From: an uncultured Clostridia bacterium
Lineage (GTDB): Bacteria; Bacillota; Clostridia; Christensenellales; CAG-314
Reading direction: 5' to 3'
Length of the DNA: 64,000 nt
Assembly: GCA_947586855.1 (NCBI GenBank)
Contig: CANPXV010000004.1
Coordinates: forward strand, 1-64,000
The position numbers and the translations under genes are program-made. Shown here in pieces: positions 35,761 to 44,404 of the stretch; position 1 is the first letter of the stretch, and every line of letters starts with the position of its first letter. Under the pieces are notes generated by a model, which made no database searches, was not told where the DNA came from, and saw only the letters and a program-made list of their open reading frames with translations.

Positions 35761-36957
35761 CTATTCCTCCCCGACGTTTTTGTCCACGATTTTGCCGCTT
35801 TCCACCTTGGCATTGGCCGCCACCGTGATGTTGCGTCCCAGCACAGTTATGCCCTTGGCGTCGCTGCGATGTTCTCCCACGGCAGCGCCCTGCTGCACGG
35901 TGACGTTTTCGTCCACAATCGAGTAGCAAACGGTTGCGTTGCGCTTGATAACGGTGTCGGACATGATAACGCTGTCCTCAACCACTGCGCCCTCTTCCAC
36001 CGTCACATTGCTGGACAGCACCGAGTTGCGCACCGTGCCGAAAATTTCGCAGCCAAGCGCCACCATCGAGTTGTCCACTTCGGCGCTGTCGCTGATGTAC
36101 TCCGGCGGGGCCAACGGGTTGCGAGAGTGGATCTTCCAGGACGTATCCCCCACATCAAACTGCGGATCGACGCCCAGCAGGTCCATGTTGGACTCCCACA
36201 AGGCGGATATTGTCCCAACGTCCTTCCAATACCCCTCAAAGCGATAGGAAAACATCTTTTCGCCTGCGTCCAGCATTGCGGGCAGCACGTCCTTGCCAAA
36301 ATCTTTGGAGGACCCTTCCTTTTTGTCGTCCTCTTCCAGATACTTGTACAGCTTGTCCGCACTAAAAATGTAGATACCCATAGACGCCAGATTGCTTTTG
36401 GGCGCTTTGGGTTTTTCCTCAAATTGATATATCGAGCCGTCCTTGTTGACGTTTAGTATGCCAAAACGAGACGCTTCGCTCATGGGCACCTCTATCGCCG
36501 CTATCGTGCAGGCTGCGCCCGTTGCGATGTGCGCATTCAGCATCTTGGCGTAGTTCATCTTGTAGATGTGGTCGCCGGACAATATCAGGATATAGTCCGG
36601 ATTGTACTTCTTCATAAAGCTCATATTCTGGTAGATGGCGTTGGCCGTCCCCTCGTACCAGGAGGACTTTTTCTTGGCCTGATAGGGCGACAAAATGTGC
36701 ACCCCGCCAAAACTTCTGTCCAGATCCCAGGGCTGTCCGTTGCCGATGTATTCGTTCAGTTCCAGCGGCTCGTATTGGGTAAGCACGCCCACCGTGTCTA
36801 TGCCGGAATTGATACAGTTGCTCAGCGGAAAATCTATGATACGATATTTTGCGCCGAAAGCCACCGCAGGCTTGGCGATATTGTTGGTCAGCGCATACAA
36901 TCTGCTGCCCTGACCGCCTGCCAAAAGCATGGCAACACATTCCTTTTTTCTCTGCAT
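35761..36957 (-). CDS. glgC: glucose-1-phosphate adenylyltransferase, catalytic subunit
   Basis: The 398-aa enzyme makes ADP-glucose from glucose-1-phosphate and ATP, the committed step in glycogen synthesis. It has [16 protein letters not shown] (about 8-23), the catalytic region [11 protein letters not shown] (about 125) and [10 protein letters not shown] (about 250), and a C-terminal beta-helix. I chose the ATG at 36957, preceded by GGGAGGTTTT; the in-frame extension upstream lacks homology. First gene of glgCDA; no branching enzyme or phosphorylase is in this window. Confidence 0.95.
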   Translation of the reverse strand: MQRKKECVAMLLAGGQGSRLYALTNNIAKPAVAFGAKYRIIDFPLSNCINSGIDTVGVLTQYEPLELNEYIGNGQPWDLDRSFGGVHILSPYQAKKKSSWYEGTANAIYQNMSFMKKYNPDYILILSGDHIYKMNYAKMLNAHIATGAACTIAAIEVPMSEASRFGILNVNKDGSIYQFEEKPKAPKSNLASMGIYIFSADKLYKYLEEDDKKEGSSKDFGKDVLPAMLDAGEKMFSYRFEGYWKDVGTISALWESNMDLLGVDPQFDVGDTSWKIHSRNPLAPPEYISDSAEVDNSMVALGCEIFGTVRNSVLSSNVTVEEGAVVEDSVIMSDTVIKRNATVCYSIVDENVTVQQGAAVGEHRSDAKGITVLGRNITVAANAKVESGKIVDKNVGEE

Positions 36958-37000
36958 AAAACCTCCCTCAAACCTATCCGCAAGGATACATAGCAAGTAA

Positions 37001-37029
37001 ATTATAGCACACCGATTTTGACATTTCTA
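37001..37029 (-). promoter_or_regulatory. weak candidate glgC promoter
   Basis: A perfect TATAAT (37001-37006, minus strand) lies about 44 nt ahead of glgC. The -35 region 17 nt upstream (TAGAAA) is poor. Confidence 0.4.
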
Positions 37030-37143
37030 TACTTATCCCAAAATTTATTGGATTATTTTAACATTTTATTTGCTAAATATTGTTATATATCGATTATAAT
37101 TTTAATAATGATCAGCTCGTCCGCCTGCTTGCGACCGACCTTG

Positions 37144-37175
37144 CAAAAAAAATCTTCGGGGTGCACCCCGAAGAT
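37144..37175 (-). terminator. scpB terminator
   Basis: ATCTTCGGGGTG pairs perfectly with CACCCCGAAGAT (37152-37175) and is followed by eight T on the minus strand, 21 bp past scpB. Confidence 0.9.
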
Positions 37176-37196
37176 AAAATGACAATATCAAATGTG

Positions 37197-37823
37197 TTAC
37201 TCCACTTTTTTGACGTCCTCGCCCACCAAAAAGTCGGGCACTTCTTCCACCTTGTCGAACATAGGTTTCTCCACCACCGAGACGGACGTCGTCGATGTTG
37301 TTATCTGTTGCAGCTTGTCCAACAGCGTTTCGTAGTCGGGCAAGTCGGACACGTCGCTTATGGAGAAGCGCTTCAAAAATTCGTCCGTGGTGGCAAAAAG
37401 CAGCGGTTTGCCGATGGTATCTTTGCGGCCGACGCACTCCACAAGCCCCAGCCGCACCAGATTTTGCACAGAGTAGGTGCAGTCCACACTGCGGATCTCC
37501 TCCACCTCTATGCGGGTGACGGGCTGCTTGTAGGCAATGATGGCCAGCGTCTCCAACATTGCATTGGTAAGTTCCTTTTCCTTGATGGGGTTGAGAACCG
37601 CCTCCACTTCCTTTGCGTAGTTGGGATTGGTGGCAAATTGCAGCTTTTTGTTGAAGCGCAGCAAGTGGATACCGCTGTCGCCGCTGTATTTGTCCAAAAG
37701 CTCCTTCTCGGCGTCGGCAAAGTCCTTGTCGGATACTTCCAGCTTTTCCTTGATAAATTTTTCTTCCACGGCCTTGCCCGATACAAACAGCACAGCCTCT
37801 ATTTTGTTACTCAACAGACTCAT
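37197..37823 (-). CDS. scpB: ScpB, condensin accessory subunit
   Basis: The 208-aa protein has two winged-helix domains, with the conserved ETLAIIAYKQPVTRIEVEEI block (given as ETLAIIAYKQPVT, about 92-104) typical of ScpB, and a variable acidic C-terminus. A ScpB dimer binds ScpA and SMC to form the bacterial condensin that organises and segregates the chromosome. GGGAG precedes two closely spaced ATG codons; the second (37823) has better spacing. It overlaps the end of scpA. Confidence 0.94.
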   Translation of the reverse strand: MSLLSNKIEAVLFVSGKAVEEKFIKEKLEVSDKDFADAEKELLDKYSGDSGIHLLRFNKKLQFATNPNYAKEVEAVLNPIKEKELTNAMLETLAIIAYKQPVTRIEVEEIRSVDCTYSVQNLVRLGLVECVGRKDTIGKPLLFATTDEFLKRFSISDVSDLPDYETLLDKLQQITTSTTSVSVVEKPMFDKVEEVPDFLVGEDVKKVE

Positions 37824-38613
37824 AGTCATCTCCCACTACCGCCTCGATCTGGTCGCTGTCGGGGCGTTTTTCAATAATTATCTCCTCAAACAAACCGCTT
37901 TGCGAAACGGTTATTATTTGCAGTTTAAGCAGTTCCAGCACGGCCAAAAATGTGGTAACAATTTCGTTTTTGCCGGTGTTTTCGTCAAACAGCTGGCTCA
38001 TTGCAAATTTATTTTCGGTGCGCAGTATTTCACGGATATAGGCAATTTTCTGCGGGACGGAAAAACTTTCACGCTCGATGGCCCGAGACACGTTTTCGGC
38101 GGCGTTTTTTACCTGCATGCGCATCAAAAACTTGCCAAACGCCTGTATAAAGCCCTCGATACTGAGGTTTTCCTTGACAACTGTCACTTCTTTGCCCACG
38201 CTTTTGTCCGGTTCTCGGTAAAACCTGTCCACGTTTTCCTGCACTTTCAGCTCGGTGACGATCTCCTTGAACAGCTTGTACTCTTCCAATTGGCGGATAA
38301 GCACCTTTTCGGGGCTGTCGTCCAGCTCCTTTTCCTCTATGGGCAGCAGCGCACGGGATTTGATTTCCAGCAGGGTGGCGGCCATGGCCATATATTCGCT
38401 TGCCCTGTCCACGTCCAGATCGGCAACCTGGTCCATATATTGCAAAAACTGCTCGGTCACCTGCGAGACAAAGATGTCCTTTATCTCGATCTTGTTTTGC
38501 TTGACAAGCTCCAAAAGCAGGTCCAACGGCCCGCTGAAATTGGCAAGACTAAGCTCCAACTCCGATTCGTGTTGGTCAAAAATATATTCCTGTTGAAGTT
38601 TTTCGTCATCCAC
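37807..38613 (-). CDS. scpA: ScpA, condensin kleisin subunit
   Basis: The 268-aa kleisin bridges the SMC heads. The N-terminal FSGPLDLLLELVKQNKIEI block (about 26-44) and EYMAMAATLLEIKSRALLP (about 73-91) are diagnostic, and the C-terminal winged helix (TTFLAVLELLKL) binds the SMC head. The start is GTG at 38613, within the last codons of the upstream M50 protease gene, preceded by GGAGG at a rather long distance. M50 protease-scpA-scpB is a common clostridial order. Confidence 0.94.
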   Translation of the reverse strand: MDDEKLQQEYIFDQHESELELSLANFSGPLDLLLELVKQNKIEIKDIFVSQVTEQFLQYMDQVADLDVDRASEYMAMAATLLEIKSRALLPIEEKELDDSPEKVLIRQLEEYKLFKEIVTELKVQENVDRFYREPDKSVGKEVTVVKENLSIEGFIQAFGKFLMRMQVKNAAENVSRAIERESFSVPQKIAYIREILRTENKFAMSQLFDENTGKNEIVTTFLAVLELLKLQIITVSQSGLFEEIIIEKRPDSDQIEAVVGDDYESVE

Positions 38614-39334
38614 GCAAAATCAACCTCCAAAAAGCCTCAAACCCGCCGTAAATCTTGCCGCCCAACCAGCCGATGTACAGGTTGAGGGGCGAATAGTTGC
38701 TTACATATGGGATATAGTCCAGCACAATAAAGCCCAGCAAGATGTACAGGCTGTATCGCCGCATAAAGGTCATAAAGCCATTGCGCTCGTCCACAAAACT
38801 GCCAAGCAACCGATAGCCGTCCAGCGGATACAGCGGCAAGATGTTGAACAACGCAAAGTTTACGTTTAGCTGCATTGCCAAGATGCACAGTATCTGAAAA
38901 AAATACACCGCATAGTACTTGGCGGAGTTTATCTCCACAGGGATTTGGCCGAACAGCACCACACCCATCGCAAACAAAAATGCCAACAGCAAATTGGTAA
39001 GCACCCCTGCAACGGATACCGTGATGGCACCCACTTTGCGATTTTTGAAGTTGTTTGGGTTGACAGGCACAGGTTTTGCCCAGCCAAAGCCCACCAACAA
39101 CATCATCAGCAGTCCCACCGGATCAAAGTGTTTTACGGGGTTGAGGGACAGCCTGCCGTACATTTTTGCGGTGTTGTCGCCGTTCCACAATGCGACCAGA
39201 CCATGTGCAATCTCGTGCAGTATGAGTGCCGCCAGCAGCGCCACCACAAAGGCGGCCGCATTAAGCAGACCTTCCCTGCAAAAGCCTTCTTGTCCGGTTA
39301 CAAAATTGTATCGCAACAACCTCAAAATATACAT
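38606..39334 (-). CDS. site-2-protease-like membrane metallopeptidase (M50)
   Basis: The 242-aa integral membrane protein has the zinc motif HEIAHG (about 40-45) in the first membrane helix and the third-ligand motif NILPLYPLDGYRLL (about 163-176). Five to six hydrophobic segments are visible. It belongs to the small M50 group (YwhC-like) with no known substrate that is usually found beside scpA-scpB. It could process a membrane anchor or signal protein, but nothing here identifies it. Confidence 0.9.
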   Translation of the reverse strand: MYILRLLRYNFVTGQEGFCREGLLNAAAFVVALLAALILHEIAHGLVALWNGDNTAKMYGRLSLNPVKHFDPVGLLMMLLVGFGWAKPVPVNPNNFKNRKVGAITVSVAGVLTNLLLAFLFAMGVVLFGQIPVEINSAKYYAVYFFQILCILAMQLNVNFALFNILPLYPLDGYRLLGSFVDERNGFMTFMRRYSLYILLGFIVLDYIPYVSNYSPLNLYIGWLGGKIYGGFEAFWRLILRG

Positions 39335-39556
39335 AAAGATATTGTATCAAAAACCACGGACAAAGTCAATCCTATGCGCCCCATTTGGATATTTTTTGGT
39401 GCTGTATAAACGTTTGCGGGCGGGGGAGAAACCAAAACATAAATGTTGAGCACTCAACCGAGCTATCTTGCGTTTAGTGGCTTCAAGGCAAATCATTGGG
39501 GAGAATATTTTTTTCAATGTATTTCTTTTACCCTAACATTTGCCATAGAGAATATC

Positions 39557-39586
39557 AAAAAGCGGACGATCAATTTGACCGTCCGC
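39557..39586 (-). terminator. terminator of the D-Ala-D-Ala carboxypeptidase gene
   Basis: GCGGACG and CGTCCGC pair around an 11-nt loop (39562-39586) and are followed by five T on the minus strand, 14 bp past the stop. The remaining spacer 39335-39556 holds nothing that I can identify. Confidence 0.85.
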
Positions 39587-39600
39587 CGCAAAAATGATAT

Positions 39601-40743
39601 TTAGTGCGTTACAATTTGCTTTACAAAGTCCCAGTAGGTTTTGGCTTCCACATTGGATGCCGCCACAATATCCACTTCCGCAACAATGCGGCCGTTTTCG
39701 TCTTTCAACTGAGCAGTGCCCACTTTGTCGCCCATTTTTATCGGTGCTTTCACCGTTTCGGGCAGGTTCATCTCCACACGGAAAGCGTTTGCGCTGCCCT
39801 TTTTGCCAAAGGCCACAAGTCGGCCCTGTGCGGATATATCCAGCGTATCCGTTTTGCCCCCTTCCACAGCAATGCCGTCAAAGCGGGTGTTGCAGTCGGC
39901 GTAGACCTTGCTCTCGTAGTTGGCAAAGGCGTAGTTGAACATCGAACTGACCTCTTTGAAGCGAGTTTTGCTGTCGGGTGCGCCCACCACCACGGCGATT
40001 ATCCGAGTGTCGCCACGCTTGGCCGTCGCCGCCAGACAATGCTGTGCCTCGCTGGTGTAGCCCGTCTTGCCGCCGTCGCACCCGTCGTAAAAGCGGATGA
40101 GCTTGTTGGTGTTGGTCATGCCCGTCACTCTGCCCGATGGGTGCACAAAGTCCTCCATCCAGATTTTTGCGCAGGCAAAGTAGTGAGGGTGCTTTATCAG
40201 CTGCGACAACATCACGCCCACGTCCCTTGCGCAGGAGTACTGACTGACCGCAGGCAGCCCCGTGCAGTTCTCGAAGTGGGTGGCCACCAGTTGCAATTGT
40301 TTGGCCTTGTCATTCATCTGTTGCACAAAGCCCTCCACGTTGCCGCAAAGATGTTCTGCCACGGCAACGCAGCTGTCGTTTGCCGAGCACACCACTATCG
40401 ATTTGATAAGCTGCTCCAACTTGTAGGTGGCGTGTGCGTCCAAAAACACCTGCGAGCCGCCCATCGAGGCAGCACGTTCGCTGGCCACAACATCGTCATT
40501 GAGGGAGGCCTTGCCGCTGTCGATGGCCTCGTAGGTGCACAACAACGTCATGATCTTGGTCATGCTGGCGATGGGGCGCTTTTCTGTGGCGTTTTGTTCA
40601 AACAGCACATGCCCGTCCTCCGACATCAACACCGCCTCCTTTGCGGAAATAGACGGTAGGGCCGCCTCGGCGCACGCCGTCACGGGCACGATCGTCGCAA
40701 CAAGCAAAGCCAATGCAAATACACAAAGAAATACTTTTTTCAT
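39601..40743 (-). CDS. dacF: D-alanyl-D-alanine carboxypeptidase (DacF-like PBP)
   Basis: The 380-aa S11 enzyme trims the terminal D-Ala from peptidoglycan stem peptides. It has a signal peptide (about 1-25, ending near ACAEA), SxxK (SMTK, about 60), SxN (SAN, about 120) and KTG (about 225), and a C-terminal beta-rich PBP5-like domain (about 275-370). AGGAG is followed by two ATG codons; I use the second. Position beside deoB resembles the drm-dacF region of B. subtilis, where dacF is a sporulation gene, so the symbol rests on context. Confidence 0.92.
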   Translation of the reverse strand: MKKVFLCVFALALLVATIVPVTACAEAALPSISAKEAVLMSEDGHVLFEQNATEKRPIASMTKIMTLLCTYEAIDSGKASLNDDVVASERAASMGGSQVFLDAHATYKLEQLIKSIVVCSANDSCVAVAEHLCGNVEGFVQQMNDKAKQLQLVATHFENCTGLPAVSQYSCARDVGVMLSQLIKHPHYFACAKIWMEDFVHPSGRVTGMTNTNKLIRFYDGCDGGKTGYTSEAQHCLAATAKRGDTRIIAVVVGAPDSKTRFKEVSSMFNYAFANYESKVYADCNTRFDGIAVEGGKTDTLDISAQGRLVAFGKKGSANAFRVEMNLPETVKAPIKMGDKVGTAQLKDENGRIVAEVDIVAASNVEAKTYWDFVKQIVTH

Positions 40744-40789
40744 ACTCATCTCCTATTTTGTTGGGGATAGTATCTGCATTTGCCCGCCG

Positions 40790-40798
40790 ATTATACCA
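40790..40798 (-). promoter_or_regulatory. extended -10 promoter of the carboxypeptidase gene
   Basis: TGGTATAAT on the minus strand fits an extended -10 element about 47 nt ahead of the start codon. It overlaps the edge of the 31-bp repeat. No good -35 is visible. Confidence 0.5.
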
Positions 40799-40827
40799 CC
40801 TCGCCGATGTGCCGAGCAGGAGACTAT
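40797..40827 (+). repeat. 31-bp repeat, copy 2
   Basis: Matches 2813-2843 with about four to five differences. It sits directly upstream of the carboxypeptidase -10 element. The segment ATGTGCCGAGCAG also recurs in the recN terminator at 44299-44311. Confidence 0.5.
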
Positions 40828-40913
40828 ATGGCACTTTTGGGTGACGAGTTAGGGATTTTTAGCATAAAATTCAGTTTCCGTGATAAACATTTGCGTTTGG
40901 CAGTGACATTAAA

Positions 40914-40943
40914 ATAACCGCTGACGTGTAGGACAGCGGTTAT
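40914..40943 (-). terminator. deoB terminator
   Basis: ATAACCGCTG and CAGCGGTTAT form a perfect 10-bp stem followed by TTTAAT on the minus strand, 22 bp past the deoB stop. Confidence 0.8.
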
Positions 40944-40964
40944 GTGTATGCTTGCAATCAAACG

Positions 40965-42113
40965 TTATCTTGTAATTTTTTCCCACACGGATTTGGTGCC
41001 GCCACGGATACCAAGCTGTTCTCGGATAGTGTCGCAGATGACGTCGAACCCCTTCATAGTGCCAAGGTTGGTGGGCAAAACATCGCAGCCGTAGATAAGC
41101 AACGGCGTGTATTCCCTGGTGTGGTCGGTGTGGGCCTTGTGGGTGGGGTCGCAGCCGTGGTCGCCTGTGATGTACAGCACGTCGTCGTGGCGCATCACTT
41201 TGACAAGCTCTGCCACCTTGCTGTCGATTTCTTCCAACGCCTCGGCATATCCAAACACGTCCCGCCTGTGGCCGTATTTCATATCGGTATCCACCAGATT
41301 GACAAACACAAGCCCGTCAAAGCGTTCTTTGGCGATTTCGATGGTCTTGTTCAGCCCGTCCAGATTGCTGACGGTGTGTATGCTGCGTGTGATACCCTGT
41401 CCGTTGAAGATGTACTCTATCTTGCCTACAGCAACGCTTTGCATGCCTGCGTCCTTTACAAAGTCAAGTAACGTCTTGGCGGGCGGATTGAGCGAAAAGT
41501 CCTTTCTGTCCGCAGTACGCACAAATGGATACTCGCCTGCAAATGGGCGTGCGATGACACGTCCCACGGCATATTTGCCCGTGCACAGTTTGCGTGCCTT
41601 TTCGCACATATCGTACAGCTGCTCCACCGTGTATTTGTCCATGTGCACGGCGATTTGCAGCACACTGTCCGCCGAGGTGTACACAATCGGGTAGCCCGTC
41701 CGCAGATGTTCTTCACCGTAGTCCTTGATGACCTCGGTGCCGCTGTACGGTTTGTTGCACAGCACCTTGGTGCCCAGCTCTTTCTCCAATTTGGAGATAA
41801 ATCCCTGCGGAAACCCTTGCGGAAATGTGGGCATAGGTTGGTTGGTGATGACGCCGGCCATCTCCCAATGTCCCACTGTAGTGTCCTTGCCCTTGCTAAG
41901 CTCTTCCAGACGACCGTATGCGCCGATGGGTTGGCGATCGTCGTTGTAGGTGCCGTCGATGTTGTACAGGCCCATGTCGGATAGCACCGGCAAATTGAGG
42001 TCGTATGCCGCACGGACATTTTTGAGGGTGTTGGCTCCAAAGTCGTTAAACAGCTTGCAATCGGGCATTGCGCCGATACCAAAACCGTCAATGACAAGAA
42101 TAAATGCTCTCAT
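40965..42113 (-). CDS. deoB: phosphopentomutase
   Basis: The 382-aa alkaline-phosphatase-superfamily enzyme interconverts (deoxy)ribose-1- and 5-phosphates in nucleoside salvage. Metal- and substrate-binding motifs are VIDGFGIGAMPD (about 7-18), KGKDTTVGHWEMAG (about 74-87, with the phosphorylated Thr), VDTDMKYGHRRD (about 280) and YITGDHGCDPTHKAHTDHTRE (given as ITGDHGCDPT and DHTRE, about 320-340). It starts after GAAGGAGAAAAATT and has its own promoter. Confidence 0.97.
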   Translation of the reverse strand: MRAFILVIDGFGIGAMPDCKLFNDFGANTLKNVRAAYDLNLPVLSDMGLYNIDGTYNDDRQPIGAYGRLEELSKGKDTTVGHWEMAGVITNQPMPTFPQGFPQGFISKLEKELGTKVLCNKPYSGTEVIKDYGEEHLRTGYPIVYTSADSVLQIAVHMDKYTVEQLYDMCEKARKLCTGKYAVGRVIARPFAGEYPFVRTADRKDFSLNPPAKTLLDFVKDAGMQSVAVGKIEYIFNGQGITRSIHTVSNLDGLNKTIEIAKERFDGLVFVNLVDTDMKYGHRRDVFGYAEALEEIDSKVAELVKVMRHDDVLYITGDHGCDPTHKAHTDHTREYTPLLIYGCDVLPTNLGTMKGFDVICDTIREQLGIRGGTKSVWEKITR

Positions 42114-42133
42114 AATTTTTCTCCTTCGTCTAA

Positions 42134-42162
42134 ATTATACCAAAAGATAATTTTTTTATCAA
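42134..42162 (-). promoter_or_regulatory. deoB promoter
   Basis: TTGATA (42157-42162) and TATAAT (42134-42139) are 17 nt apart on the minus strand, and TGG precedes the -10. It begins one base past the stop of the upstream membrane protein gene, so deoB can be transcribed independently. Confidence 0.8.
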
Positions 42163-42738
42163 TCAAATGAGGGCAGTTAAAATACGCAATACCACAAAAA
42201 AACACACAAATTTTGCCGCAAAGGCTATGCACAGCGCCCAAAACGCACCCCGAGAGTCGCAAAAGGCCTCTCGCAGCGTTCGCCTCTCGCAGGGCGCACC
42301 GCACAGCAGGATATTGGCCGCAACGTAGCACACCACCTCGCCCAGAGACACAATCACGGCATACAATATGCCCCACACCGACGAAAAAATTATCGCCGCA
42401 GCCGTGTTGGCCCCACAGTAGAAACAGCAAGCCGTCAGCACAACGTAGCACAGAGGTTTGGTTTGTGGCAACATCAAACAGCACACTGCGACAACGTAAA
42501 ACAGACCAAACCCCGCCAAAAAGGAAAAGAACAGCCCAAAACCGCCCTCGAACAGGCGCACGGCATATTGATAGCGGTTGTCGAACCACCAGCTGTACCT
42601 GAAAACGCTCACTAACACTGCGCCCAGCACAATGCCCACAACGGCGCACGCAATGCTGATCAGCGTACACCACTTGTGAGCGCACGCCTGCTGCCACATG
42701 TCGTCCAGCGCATATTTGATTTTTTGTATAGTTCTCAT
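42163..42738 (-). CDS. multi-pass membrane protein, possibly SpoIIM-like
   Basis: The protein of about 191 aa is very hydrophobic, with five likely membrane segments (first about 25-50, last at the C-terminus) and many Cys and aromatic residues. I do not recognise the sequence with certainty. Size, topology and position just upstream of deoB and dacF match spoIIM (DUF95), which lies near drm-dacF in Bacillota; SpoIIM is part of the DMP peptidoglycan machine that drives engulfment. The start is uncertain: ATG 42738 has a weak binding site, and ATG 42756 is an alternative. Confidence 0.5.
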   Translation of the reverse strand: MRTIQKIKYALDDMWQQACAHKWCTLISIACAVVGIVLGAVLVSVFRYSWWFDNRYQYAVRLFEGGFGLFFSFLAGFGLFYVVAVCCLMLPQTKPLCYVVLTACCFYCGANTAAAIIFSSVWGILYAVIVSLGEVVCYVAANILLCGAPCERRTLREAFCDSRGAFWALCIAFAAKFVCFFVVLRILTALI

Positions 42739-42925
42739 ATCATTCAATATGCGCATTTTGCCCGATATAGACCTTTTTGCCGATATTTGTCGCCGTCGCC
42801 GCAAAAAGCCGATTGTCCGGCAAAAACCAGCCTCTTACGCCACTGTTGGACAAATATATTGATTCCAAGAAAACGGGTATAAAATTATTTCAAATTACAA
42901 ATAACCTTGCCCGCATTATTCTCCA

Positions 42926-42954
42926 TTGAGCAAACGGTTGGGGCTTGGTATAAA
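42926..42954 (+). promoter_or_regulatory. candidate spoIVB promoter
   Basis: TTGAGC (42926-42931) and TATAAA (42949-42954) are 17 nt apart, 45 nt ahead of spoIVB. In B. subtilis spoIVB uses sigma-F/sigma-G; I could not fit a clear sigma-G motif, so the sigma factor is uncertain. Confidence 0.45.
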
Positions 42955-42998
42955 CAAACGGCAACTCCACAAACTACGTTTAGCAATTTGAGGTGAAC

Positions 42999-44084
42999 AT
43001 GAAAAAATATCTCTGGATATTGTTGATAGCAATTGTTGCGCAGTGCGTTTTTGTGGGGGTGGCCACTCCCAAGGCGCAGGCGGCAAGCACGGCGGATGGC
43101 TCTCCTGCGGAGTTTTTTCAGGACGTGGGCGAGCTGTTTGGCGGCAGCTATACAGAAAAAATTGATGAGGAAGTGTATCTGGGCGGCTATCCGCTGGGCA
43201 TAACCATCGACGGCGACGGCGTGACGGTGATAGGCCTCAACGAGTTTATCGGCGAGGACGGCAAGCTGTGCTGCCCCGGGCTGGACGCAGGCCTGTCGAT
43301 AAACGACGTCATTGTGGAGCTGGACGGGCACAAAATTTACGGCTCGGCCAAGCTGTCGGAGCTGGCGCTGCATTCGGACGGGCGCACGCTGGCAGTCAAG
43401 TACCTGCGCAATGGCCAGATATGCGAGACCCACCTTACCCCGCAAAAGGACCTTGCCGCAGGTCAGTATCGGCTGGGATTGTGGACGAGGGACTCTTCCA
43501 GCGGGATCGGCACACTGACCTATGTGCGCAAAAATCTTCGTTTCGGCAGCCTTGGCCACCCCATTTGCGATGCAAAGGGCGGGATAATATCCTGCAACAA
43601 CGGCGGCGTGTTCGGCTGCACCATCGACGGTATCGAGCGGGGGCAAAAGGGCGCAGCGGGAGAGCTGAAAGGCGGTTTTTGCTTCGACAAGCGTATCGGC
43701 AACATCTACGCCAACAACAAATACGGCGCATTTGGCATGTTCAACAGCCTACCCTCCTTTTGCACACAGCAAATCGGCGTCGCCGACGTGAGCGAGGTAC
43801 ACCCCGGCAAGGCGCAAATCTACTGCACGCTGGACGACAACGTGCGCAAGGTGTACGACATCGAAATCGTCAAGGCCTCGCCGCAGACATCTCGCGACGA
43901 CAAGGGTCTGGTGATACACGTCACCGACAAGACCCTGCTGCAAAAAACCGGCGGCATTGTGCAGGGGATGAGCGGCAGCCCCATCGTGCAAAACGGCAAA
44001 CTTGTGGGCGCCGTGACGCACGTGTTTGTAAACGACCCCACACGCGGCTACGGAATGTACGCCAAATGGATGCTGACCAATTGA
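42999..44084 (+). CDS. spoIVB: SpoIVB, forespore signalling serine peptidase
   Basis: The 361-aa S55 peptidase is secreted from the forespore and triggers cleavage of pro-sigma-K through SpoIVFA/SpoIVFB. It has a signal peptide (about 1-30, ending PKAQA), a PDZ domain (about 85-135, PGLDAGLSINDVIVEL), the catalytic His region LGHPICD (about 187) and the catalytic Ser in GMSGSPIVQNGKLVGAVTHV (about 325). I chose ATG 42999 because GAGGTGA precedes it; an in-frame GTG 6 bp earlier lies inside that site. It is on the plus strand and convergent with recN. Confidence 0.95.
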   Translation: MKKYLWILLIAIVAQCVFVGVATPKAQAASTADGSPAEFFQDVGELFGGSYTEKIDEEVYLGGYPLGITIDGDGVTVIGLNEFIGEDGKLCCPGLDAGLSINDVIVELDGHKIYGSAKLSELALHSDGRTLAVKYLRNGQICETHLTPQKDLAAGQYRLGLWTRDSSSGIGTLTYVRKNLRFGSLGHPICDAKGGIISCNNGGVFGCTIDGIERGQKGAAGELKGGFCFDKRIGNIYANNKYGAFGMFNSLPSFCTQQIGVADVSEVHPGKAQIYCTLDDNVRKVYDIEIVKASPQTSRDDKGLVIHVTDKTLLQKTGGIVQGMSGSPIVQNGKLVGAVTHVFVNDPTRGYGMYAKWMLTN

Positions 44085-44300
44085 CCGAAGAGGCAATGTT
44101 GGCAATGTTATTTTAGGATAGCAAAATCAAAGAAATTTTCACTTTGATTGGATAATGACGTCAATGTCAAATCGCATTCAAAATGTAATTTGTGATAACA
44201 ATCACGATGCCCAAATGCGTTGACAGATTATTGAAAAAAAACAAAATTTTATAAATATTAAATTTAGATAAAATTTCACCAATTCATCGACGAAAATAAT
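44085..44300. other. spacer between convergent spoIVB and recN
   Basis: AT-rich sequence without a gene. An AATCAAAG/CTTTGATT stem near 44128-44152 may end the spoIVB transcript but lacks a T-run. Confidence 0.5.
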
Positions 44301-44322
44301 GTGCCGAGCAGCAACTCGGCAC
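44301..44322 (-). terminator. recN terminator
   Basis: GTGCCGAG and CTCGGCAC form a perfect 8-bp stem around 6 nt; on the minus strand it is followed by ATTATTTT. It is about 80 bp past recN and may serve both convergent genes. Confidence 0.65.
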
Positions 44323-44404
44323 TTTCTATATCAATTTGTACTGTTTTTGCACTACTTTTGGTGCCAACACCCTCAAAACGCCGCTTGAGCGACAGCGCAG
44401 CCTG

